Source: CAZOIA01 sp964579675 (GTDB lineage: Bacteria; Planctomycetota; Phycisphaerae; UBA1845; PWPN01). Taken from it: 11,994 nt of DNA. Every line of letters starts with the position of its first letter. Positions within the stretch are counted from its first letter, which is position 1. Of this stretch, positions 5,470 through 11,275 are shown piece after piece. The notes under the pieces are model-generated. The model made no database searches and was not told the DNA's origin. It saw only the letters and a list, made by a program, of their open reading frames with translations. The DNA lies in the NCBI GenBank assembly GCA_964579675.1, contig CAZOIA010000167.1, forward strand, positions 1 through 11,994. Direction: 5' to 3'. Position numbers and translations under genes: made by a program.

Positions 5470-7740
5470 TTACCCCTTGGTCGGTGCCGGCAACTCGACG
5501 AACACCGCGGTTCCCTCACCGACCTCGCTCGACAATCGGATGCGACCGCCATTGATCTCAGCGTACCGAGCGGCGCGGGACAGACCCAGGCCCCGCCCTC
5601 GGCCCGCCGGCCGATGAGAAAAGAACGGGACCATCGCACGCTCCAGCACATCCAGCGTCATGCCGCAACCGTTGTCTTCGATCCTGATCACGGCCCTGTC
5701 ATCGGCTAGATCCCCCTGACAATTGATGATCAACGTCGGATCGGAAACGTCGCCCATGGCCTCGACGGCGTTGCGGATAACTTCGTCGAATAATCTCTTG
5801 ATTTGCGGCGCATCGGCCCGGATACCAGGCAAGTCGTCCGATAGGTCCAGGCGGAATTGCTCTTCGGTTAAGGAAGATTTCTCAAGCCATTCACGTCTTA
5901 TCTCGCCCAATAACTCAGCCAAGGACCACTCGGTGGGGGCCGGCCGGGCGGGCTTGGCGAAATCCATCAGCTCCTCGACGATGGCGCTGGCGCGGTAAGC
6001 CTGTTCCGCAATCACGACCGCCATTCGACGCGCTTCTTCGGAAACCTCCTCGCCGGTCAGCATCTGCGCCCGCCCGCATATGACCGCCAGCGGGTTGTTC
6101 AGTTCGTGGGCCGCCCCCGACGCCATTTCGCCGACCATTGCCAGGGACCTCATCCTCGCCAGGTCGGACTGCGAGACGACAAGCCGCCGGTTCATCTCCG
6201 CCAGCTCCTGGTTCAGTTGCCGGGCCACCGCCCGGGACTCCGCGCCGCTCAGCCACACGCCAAGGCTGTCCGAAAACGCAGCCAGCGATTCATCCGAGCC
6301 CGCCCGCGGGTCCGAGCCGATCACGACCGCCCCCATGAGCCGGCGCCGATGCCGGACCGGCCAGTACCAGAGCACCGGCTTGCCCAGCGCCGCCAGCAGG
6401 CAATCGAGCAGAGGTCCAGGCAGCGTCGAGGCCCGAAGCCAGGCTCCCCCCAGATCGGAAAGCGAGGAGACGTCACCCGCCGCCGACGCCGGCAACACCG
6501 TCACCGACGGCGCACTCTCCTCCTGGCCCGGGGCGGCGATCACCAGAATCGAGCGCCTTGCCGAGAAACCGCACACCGCCGCCGGACCGATCTGCGTCAC
6601 CAGTACCACCGACTTGGCCGCCGCCCGGCAGATGTCCTCGTGCATAGGTTCATCGCCCAGACCAACGCTCAGCGCCCGCAGGGCCTCGAAGCAACGCGAA
6701 CGCTGCTGGAGCCCGCGGTTCGTCTGGGCCAGCGAACGGTTGACCCGTGCCAGCTCCGCGTTTGTTTCCGCGAGCCCCTCGGGGTCAACCTGGCCCGAAG
6801 TTAGGCGGTCCAGGCCGATCAACGCCGCGCGGGCCTCCATCAGGTTCGGCAACGCTGAGGTTACCTGGTGCGCCTGCTCCGTGGTCAGGCCCGCGGCCTC
6901 GGCTATCGCCGACAACGAACCATCACCGCTGTGGTTCCCTGAATAGCCGATCCGCATTTGCCGGGCGAGGCGATCGGCAGCCTGGACCAGACGCACGTGC
7001 TCGCCGTGCGCGATCCCCGCAGGTGTAGATGCCGGTGTCTGGTGATGCAGCCAGATGCTCTCGCGGATCATTGCCGGCAACTTCCAATGCGCCGCCAGCC
7101 GCTGACCTGCCACCGTGTGGTCCAGGCCGAAAACCTCCCGTTCCACGTCCGCGATGCACCCCCGCGATGCCTCAACCTTGGCGACGACCCGGTCATAGCT
7201 CTTGGGGAAACAGGCGTCCAGCGCCACCTTGCCGAGGTCATGGAGCAAACCGCAAGCGAAGACCTCCTCGGGATTCAGAGCCGCCGCCGAAACCGACCCG
7301 GCCTGCGTGGCTTTGGCCTCCGCCAACAAGCGGGCGACACAGGCCACGCCGAGACTGTGCTTCCAGAAACCGACCCGGTCCAACCGACTCGGGGCCGACT
7401 CCGCCCGACGCGAAAACGTCTCAAAGACCTGGATTGAAAGCACGAGACTGCGGACGGCGTCGGAGCCCAGGAGCGCCACCGCACGATCGACCGTGCCGGC
7501 CGTCGCCCCCATGTCCTGCCGACTCACCGTTGAAGCGATCCGGGCCGACAAACCCTCATCTGACTCGATGAGCTCCACGACGTCGCTGGCGCTCGCAGTG
7601 TCACCGGCGGTCAGCTCTAGGAGCCGCGCTGCCAGCTCCGGTAACGCCAGTAGAGACTCCATCTGCGAGAGGATCAATTCGGCTTGAGCGGGTTCGGCAG
7701 TGTGAGCGGCAACCTGTCCCGGCGTTCTTGTAGCGGTCAT
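5470..7740 (-). CDS. HDOD–GAF-like–histidine kinase hybrid sensor
   Basis: A 756-residue soluble sensor histidine kinase with no membrane segment. Residues ~22–260 form an HDOD domain that keeps metal-type histidines (H128, the HD pair H167–D168 in LLHDLGK, H208, H231/H232). A Gln/Asn-rich coiled coil follows (~322–348). Residues ~350–500 look like a GAF-type sensing domain (weak, by position and predicted fold). A second coiled coil (~505–530) leads to the HisKA H-box with phospho-acceptor H545 (GAAHELNNPLAV). The ATPase domain has the N-box (N657, IRNAVEAMG), DNGCGM (689–694), PFFSHRPAG and RGLGLS. The family role is autophosphorylation and transfer to a receiver Asp, and the neighbouring HTH–receiver is the natural target. 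The start ATG has AGGGG 6 nt upstream (7747–7751 on the plus strand). It follows the regulator gene by 48 nt, so the two are probably co-transcribed. Confidence 0.93.
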   Translation of the reverse strand: MTATRTPGQVAAHTAEPAQAELILSQMESLLALPELAARLLELTAGDTASASDVVELIESDEGLSARIASTVSRQDMGATAGTVDRAVALLGSDAVRSLVLSIQVFETFSRRAESAPSRLDRVGFWKHSLGVACVARLLAEAKATQAGSVSAAALNPEEVFACGLLHDLGKVALDACFPKSYDRVVAKVEASRGCIADVEREVFGLDHTVAGQRLAAHWKLPAMIRESIWLHHQTPASTPAGIAHGEHVRLVQAADRLARQMRIGYSGNHSGDGSLSAIAEAAGLTTEQAHQVTSALPNLMEARAALIGLDRLTSGQVDPEGLAETNAELARVNRSLAQTNRGLQQRSRCFEALRALSVGLGDEPMHEDICRAAAKSVVLVTQIGPAAVCGFSARRSILVIAAPGQEESAPSVTVLPASAAGDVSSLSDLGGAWLRASTLPGPLLDCLLAALGKPVLWYWPVRHRRRLMGAVVIGSDPRAGSDESLAAFSDSLGVWLSGAESRAVARQLNQELAEMNRRLVVSQSDLARMRSLAMVGEMASGAAHELNNPLAVICGRAQMLTGEEVSEEARRMAVVIAEQAYRASAIVEELMDFAKPARPAPTEWSLAELLGEIRREWLEKSSLTEEQFRLDLSDDLPGIRADAPQIKRLFDEVIRNAVEAMGDVSDPTLIINCQGDLADDRAVIRIEDNGCGMTLDVLERAMVPFFSHRPAGRGRGLGLSRAARYAEINGGRIRLSSEVGEGTAVFVELPAPTKG

Positions 7741-7788
7741 CCGTCACCCCTGGCCAGATGCAGCGCGGGTGCGACACGCCCATGCCGC

Positions 7789-8382
7789 TCAGACGTGAAG
7801 CAGCTTCAGAATCCGCGCGATCAACTCGTCAATCTGGAACGGCTTGCGAAGGAAATCATCCGCGCCGGAGGCCTTGAGTCCGGCAATCTCCTCCGGGTCG
7901 GCGACACCGCTGATGATAATGATCCTGGTCTCGCAGAAGTCGGGGTTTGACCGGATTGTCCTGCACACTCGATTGCCGTCGATGTCCGGCAGCTTGTAGT
8001 CCAGCACCAGGCACTCCGGGCGGAACTCCTGGGTCAACATGCCCGCCTCATACCCTCCCCGGGCCACCTCGACATCGAACCGCCCGTCCCGCTCCAGCAG
8101 TTCCACCAGCATCTCCAGGATGGCCTCGTCATCATCGACCGCCAGGATCCGCCTCTTGCCGGAGTCCAGGTTGTCCAGAGGGATGCCGTTCTCCTTCATG
8201 AACTGCAAGAGGCTCTCGCGCGGAATCCGCCGGAACCGCGATCCCGGAACGCGAAATCCTTTGAGCTTGCCACTATCGAAGCAGCGGATGACTGTCTGCT
8301 GACTGACCTTGCAGATCCCCGCAACCTCGCCCGTGGTGTAGACGCTCTTGAACGCCGCCTTCTCTTGCCTGGCCACCGGCAT
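7789..8382 (-). CDS. Response regulator with N-terminal MerR/excisionase-type HTH and C-terminal receiver
   Basis: A 197-residue DNA-binding response regulator with the domain order reversed relative to the usual receiver-first layout. Residues ~14–66 form an excisionase/MerR-like winged helix: YTTGEVAGICKVSQQTVIRC, then the wing segment RVPGSRFRRI. A short linker leads to a complete receiver (~77–197) with acidic pocket D83–D85, phospho-acceptor D128 (LVLDYKLPD), switch S158 (IIISG) and K180 (LRKPF). It is therefore fully competent for phosphorylation, unlike the receiver at 4717–5268. It is the first gene of the minus-strand cluster, and its gene end is 48 nt from the histidine kinase start. 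AGGGG lies immediately before the ATG with a short spacer. Target promoters are unknown; autoregulation is possible. Confidence 0.93.
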   Translation of the reverse strand: MPVARQEKAAFKSVYTTGEVAGICKVSQQTVIRCFDSGKLKGFRVPGSRFRRIPRESLLQFMKENGIPLDNLDSGKRRILAVDDDEAILEMLVELLERDGRFDVEVARGGYEAGMLTQEFRPECLVLDYKLPDIDGNRVCRTIRSNPDFCETRIIIISGVADPEEIAGLKASGADDFLRKPFQIDELIARILKLLHV

Positions 8383-8464
8383 TTCCCCTATCTCACCGAC
8401 CAGTACACCCGGCTCATTTGGCGTACCCGGCCGAGATTCCCTATCTTAGCCACTTTTCCTGAAT

Positions 8465-8494
8465 ACTCTACCAGTCGCGCCGGGGGCGCGTCAA
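8465..8494 (-). promoter_or_regulatory. Candidate sigma-70 promoter for the HTH–receiver/kinase cluster
   Basis: Read on the minus strand, TTGACG (8489–8494) and TAGAGT (8465–8470) are separated by 18 bp and match the −35/−10 consensus at 5/6 and 4/6. The spacer contains the perfect palindrome CGCGCC–GGG–GGCGCG (plus-strand 8476–8490), which overlaps the −35 end and could be an operator. The predicted transcript would have a leader of about 75 nt before ATG 8382. Confidence 0.4.
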
Positions 8495-8515
8495 CTCGGG
8501 TCCATGACACTTTGG

Positions 8516-8650
8516 GCGGCTCGTCGGAAAGCGCCGCCCCCCAGGTGTTTCCGAGCCGCGACCGTAAGGAAGCGGACCCCTCTCCGTAGCGCGCCCATAG
8601 GGAGGCGGCCCTGGCGCATCCGCAGATACTCCCCTCCCTGACGGTCGGGG
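8516..8650. repeat. Cluster of three hairpins
   Basis: Stem 1: GCGGCTCG (8516–8523) pairs with CGAGCCGC (8552–8559), then after a 3-nt bulge GAAA (8527–8530) pairs with TTTC (8548–8551). Stem 2: GCGCC (8591–8595) with GGCGC (8613–8617), a 3-nt bulge, then AGGG (8599–8602) with CCCT (8609–8612). Stem 3: CCCTGA (8636–8641) with TCGGGG (8645–8650), one G·U, loop CGG. Stems 1 and 2 share the same plan of outer stem, 3-nt 5' bulge and 4-bp inner stem. This could be a structured RNA or terminator array; strand unknown. Confidence 0.35.
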
Positions 8651-8831
8651 TTCGGAAAAGCGAGGTGCCGCCCCGCTGCCCGCCCGAAGGTCCCCGCCGG
8701 AACTGTCATGCGCCCCGTCAACTCAGACCAGCGGCGGTTCGCCGGCCAGACGCTTCGTTTCGCGGTGGACCGGCCTGGCTCTGGGCATCTCCCTCTTGTC
8801 TTCTCCGTGCTCTTTGTACTACAAACCTTCG

Positions 8832-8856
8832 GAATCTTCGCGGCGCACGAAGATTC
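8832..8856. terminator. Candidate hairpin terminator or protein-binding inverted repeat
   Basis: GAATCTTCG (8832–8840) and CGAAGATTC (8848–8856) form a perfect 9-bp inverted repeat around the 7-nt loop CGGCGCA, extendable by one G·U pair. On the plus strand it is followed by TTTC. The arms are less GC-rich than the surroundings, which makes chance less likely. No gene ends close by on the plus strand, so a terminator role would imply an unseen transcript. Confidence 0.35.
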
Positions 8857-9032
8857 TTTCCCACCCTGGGATGCCGCCCCATGGACCGAAGAACATCACC
8901 CATCGCTGCCGCTTGCGGCTTCGCGCCCCCATTCCCGAATCCCCAGTCCCTATCCCTCCCTTTTCACTTGGGTTGCGGGCGGAGCCCGCGCCAGGCCTTC
9001 GTGGTGAATAATCCGGGTCAGCGGTTTTGGAC

Positions 9033-9061
9033 TTGACACCCGCGCATGTTTGGTATATGTT
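9033..9061 (+). promoter_or_regulatory. Sigma-70-like promoter of the sigma-factor gene
   Basis: A perfect −35 hexamer TTGACA (9033–9038) is followed after 17 bp by TATGTT (9056–9061, 4/6 match to TATAAT). It lies 43 nt before the chosen ATG at 9104. GGTATA occurs at 9052–9057 and 9063–9068, an 11-bp (one helical turn) direct repeat over the −10 region, and may bind a regulator. Confidence 0.55.
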
Positions 9062-9093
9062 AGGTATAAGAAGGGGCACCTGCGGGCCAGAAC

Positions 9094-9100
9094 GGGGGAA
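9094..9100 (+). promoter_or_regulatory. Ribosome-binding site that fixes the sigma-factor start
   Basis: GGGGGAA lies just before ATG 9104 (5 nt between the last G of the run and the ATG). It decides in favour of this start over the upstream in-frame TTG at 9050, which lies within the promoter −10 region and so cannot be on the transcript's coding part. Confidence 0.65.
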
Positions 9101-9103
9101 CCA

Positions 9104-10129
9104 ATGAAACGGGAAACAGTCAACCGCAACGGGCTGGAGAAAGCGAAGCCCCGCCGGGGGCGCGGGGGCAACGGCTCCGGGGTATCTGGGATCAGACAGC
9201 CAGGCCCGGTCATGACGCCGGAACAGCAGGCGTTGGCGTCCCGCCACATCGGCCTGGTGGGGGTGCATCTGCGCACCCGGGTCCCGACGCCTGATGGGCC
9301 GATGCGGCACCGGGAGTACGACGACCTTTTTCAGGAAGGGTGCGTGGCATTGGCCCGGGCCGCCGTCCGGTACGATCCGCGGCGGGACGGCGAATTCGCC
9401 GCCTACGCATTGCCGCGAATCCGGGGCGCGATTCACACCGCCCTCCATGAAAGGTTCTCTATCATTCCGGTGCCGGCCCGGGTGACGGCCCGGGCAAGAG
9501 CCTCCGGTCGGCCGTCCCCCTTTCCCGCCCAGGCACCTCCTGATGCCCTGAGTGAGAACCTAGCAATCGAGGTGCCAATCGACCCCATGCCACGTGGCAG
9601 GGGGGAGACGATCCGGCATGCGGTGCGTCGGCGGTTCGAGCGGGCGGTTCGGCAAGCGATGGCGGAGCTGCGAAACCGGCGGTGGCGGCGGCGGAATCCG
9701 TGCAGCATCATGGCCTGCATTGCCGCAGAGCGGCTGTTGATCTCGCAGGAGTGCGAACGAACGCCGCTGCGCCAGATCGCCCGGCAAACCGGTGTGTCCA
9801 GTAGCAGGGCCTCCGCGTACGAACGGCAACTAACCGACACCGTCAGCCAACACCTCGCCCGCGATGTACAGGTGGCCTTGCTCGTCCAATTCGCGAGTGA
9901 GGACCCGGCCGGATATGAGAGCAGGGTAGACCAGCGCCGCCGAGAACTCCTCCAGCAAGCTGAACTCGACACCTTCGACGCCCGTTTTCAGACGCTCGAG
10001 CGATCTGCCCGGGCGGAACTCATCTACGCCATGATCGAGCATTCGGCAGCGGCGGTGCCAGAGGTAGCTCGTAATCTGCACCATCTGACCGACTCGGACG
10101 ACTGCAAGCCTCTATCACACCTTGCGTGA
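9104..10129 (+). CDS. Divergent sigma-70 family RNA polymerase sigma factor
   Basis: A 341-residue protein. Residues ~38–118 are recognisable sigma region 2: EYDDLFQEGCVALARAAVRYDP (core-binding, res 71–92) then GEFAAYALPRIRGAI (96–110), aligned with the −10 recognition helix of FliA-like sigmas (YA..RIRGA). A short region-3-like stretch follows (FSIIPVPARV, ~118–127). Residues ~217–245 look like a region 4 helix-turn-helix (PLRQIARQTGVSSSRASAYERQL). The Arg-rich middle and the last ~90 residues (250–341) match nothing I know. The basic N-terminal 35 residues look disordered. In the family, such proteins direct RNA polymerase to a subset of promoters. No anti-sigma gene is adjacent, so control may be at its own promoter (9033–9061). 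Its regulon is unknown. Start chosen from the ribosome-binding site and promoter position. Confidence 0.82.
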   Translation: MKRETVNRNGLEKAKPRRGRGGNGSGVSGIRQPGPVMTPEQQALASRHIGLVGVHLRTRVPTPDGPMRHREYDDLFQEGCVALARAAVRYDPRRDGEFAAYALPRIRGAIHTALHERFSIIPVPARVTARARASGRPSPFPAQAPPDALSENLAIEVPIDPMPRGRGETIRHAVRRRFERAVRQAMAELRNRRWRRRNPCSIMACIAAERLLISQECERTPLRQIARQTGVSSSRASAYERQLTDTVSQHLARDVQVALLVQFASEDPAGYESRVDQRRRELLQQAELDTFDARFQTLERSARAELIYAMIEHSAAAVPEVARNLHHLTDSDDCKPLSHLA

Positions 10130-10201
10130 AAGGGAAATGGTCGCCAATCCTGAATCAGATGCGATCGCCCTGGAATCAACCTCCCAACGCCGGGCCGTTT
10201 C

Positions 10202-10230
10202 TTGACGGGGATTGGAGCCGCTCTTATGGT
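10202..10230 (+). promoter_or_regulatory. Candidate promoter of the epimerase gene
   Basis: TTGACG (10202–10207) and TATGGT (10225–10230) with 17-bp spacing match sigma-70 hexamers at 5/6 and 4/6. It lies 29 nt before ATG 10260 and would give a short leader. It also makes an upstream in-frame TTG at 10212 untenable as a start. The rest of the gap from 10130 contains only small palindromes (CTGAATCAG at 10150–10158, GCGATCGC at 10161–10168) and no clear terminator for the sigma gene. Confidence 0.45.
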
Positions 10231-10259
10231 ACGTGCCTTTCGTGATGAGGGCAGGCAAG

Positions 10260-11270
10260 ATGAATCTGGTAACTGGTGCCACCGGTCTGCTGGGCAGCCA
10301 CATCGTGGAGCAACTCCGCCGGCGGGGTCGGGCGGTTCGGGCCCTGGTTCGGTCGGGAAGCGACGTTTCCTGGCTCAAAACGCAGGACGTCGAACTGAGT
10401 GAAGGGGACCTGTCCGATCGCCCATCCCTCCAGCGGGCGTGTGAGGGCATCACCACGGTCTATCACGCTGCGGCACGGGTGGGCGACTGGGGCCCCTGGC
10501 GTGATTTCGTGCGTACCACGATAGAGGGGACCCGCAATCTAGCGGCTGCCGCGGCCGCCGCCCACTGTGATCGTTTTATTCACATAAGCTCGATAAGCGC
10601 ACACGGACACCCCGACGGCGACGGCCTGGTGCTGGACGAAACCGCACCATTGGGCGTGCACCTGCATCACTGGAGCTACTACTCCCGGGCCAAGGTCCAG
10701 GCCGAACGCGACCTCTGGCCCATGCACGAGGCGGGCAAGATCAAGCTCACCGTGATCCGCCCGAGCTGGCTTTACGGGCCGCGAGATCGCGCGACGATCT
10801 TCAGGCTTTCCCGGCTCCTGCACGAAGGCAAGATCAAGATCCTCGGCGACGGGGAGAATCGGCTCAATGTGGTCTACGCCGGCAACGTGGCCGAAGCGGC
10901 CATCCTGGCTGCCGACTCCGACCGGGCGATCGGCCAGGCCTACAACTGCTGCAACGACGGGGAAATGAAACAGATGCAGTGGATGAACCTGCTCGCCCGC
11001 GAGCTCGGCGCGCCCCCGGTCACCAGGCACGTGCCTTACCGGCTGGCCTACACCATCGCGTTTTTCCTGGAGTGCATCGGACACGCCCTAAAGTCGAAAA
11101 AGCCCCCGATGATCACCCGCTACGCGGTTTGGCTCATGGGCCGCCGCTGCTACTTCAGCGCCGACAAGGCCCGCCGGGAGCTGAATTGGCAGGCCACCGT
11201 GTCCTACGAGGAAGGCGCCAAGAGAACGATTGCCTGGCTCCGCGAGCAGGAAGCGGCACAGCCGGTTTGA
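10260..11270 (+). CDS. NAD(P)-dependent epimerase/dehydratase, extended SDR (3β-HSD-like)
   Basis: A 336-residue cytosolic oxidoreductase of the extended short-chain dehydrogenase family. The nucleotide-binding Rossmann motif GATGLLG is at residues 6–12, immediately after the start. VYHAAARVGDWGPW (~67–80) and EGTRNLAAAA (~89–98) are typical of the 3β-hydroxysteroid dehydrogenase/sugar-epimerase branch. The active site has Ser in HISSIS (~110–113) and Tyr141–Lys145 (YSRAK). NVVYAGNVAEA (~200–210) is the usual C-terminal substrate-domain landmark. ATG 10260 is chosen because GAGGG (10247–10251) precedes it by 8 nt and the Rossmann strand begins right there. The substrate could be a nucleotide sugar, a steroid-like or isoprenoid compound, or another; the sequence does not decide. 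It has its own candidate promoter and ends 5 nt from the convergent lysC stop. Confidence 0.9.
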   Translation: MNLVTGATGLLGSHIVEQLRRRGRAVRALVRSGSDVSWLKTQDVELSEGDLSDRPSLQRACEGITTVYHAAARVGDWGPWRDFVRTTIEGTRNLAAAAAAAHCDRFIHISSISAHGHPDGDGLVLDETAPLGVHLHHWSYYSRAKVQAERDLWPMHEAGKIKLTVIRPSWLYGPRDRATIFRLSRLLHEGKIKILGDGENRLNVVYAGNVAEAAILAADSDRAIGQAYNCCNDGEMKQMQWMNLLARELGAPPVTRHVPYRLAYTIAFFLECIGHALKSKKPPMITRYAVWLMGRRCYFSADKARRELNWQATVSYEEGAKRTIAWLREQEAAQPV

Positions 11271-11275
11271 GGAGA

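Larger units (their letters stand above)
8383..9103. other. Long intergenic region rich in inverted repeats, no credible gene
   Basis: About 720 nt between divergent genes. Short ORFs here lack ribosome-binding sites and recognisable motifs. What it holds, left to right: a leader and candidate promoter for the minus-strand cluster (to ~8494); hairpins at 8516–8559, 8591–8617 and 8636–8650; a perfect 9-bp inverted repeat at 8832–8856; GCCGC/GCGGC at 8908–8919; a pyrimidine-rich run around 8931–8965; GCGGGC–GGA–GCCCGC at 8975–8989; and the sigma-factor promoter at 9033–9061. High GC makes short stems common, so only the longer repeats merit weight. Confidence 0.5.

Noticed and set aside
6080..6946. 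288-codon plus-strand frame opposite the histidine kinase
   Set aside because: Ser/Arg/Ala-rich shadow of the kinase gene; no domain recognisable.
8491..8721. 76-codon minus-strand ORF in the intergenic stretch
   Set aside because: No ribosome-binding site, no motif, biased Arg/Gly composition, and it overlaps the promoter and hairpins.
9050..9103. 18-codon N-terminal extension of the sigma factor from TTG 9050
   Set aside because: It lies within the −10 region of a good promoter, and ATG 9104 has a strong Shine–Dalgarno.
10212..10259. N-terminal extension of the epimerase from TTG 10212 (or ATG 10245)
   Set aside because: The extension overlaps a candidate promoter and lacks a ribosome-binding site; ATG 10260 directly precedes the Rossmann strand and has GAGGG upstream.
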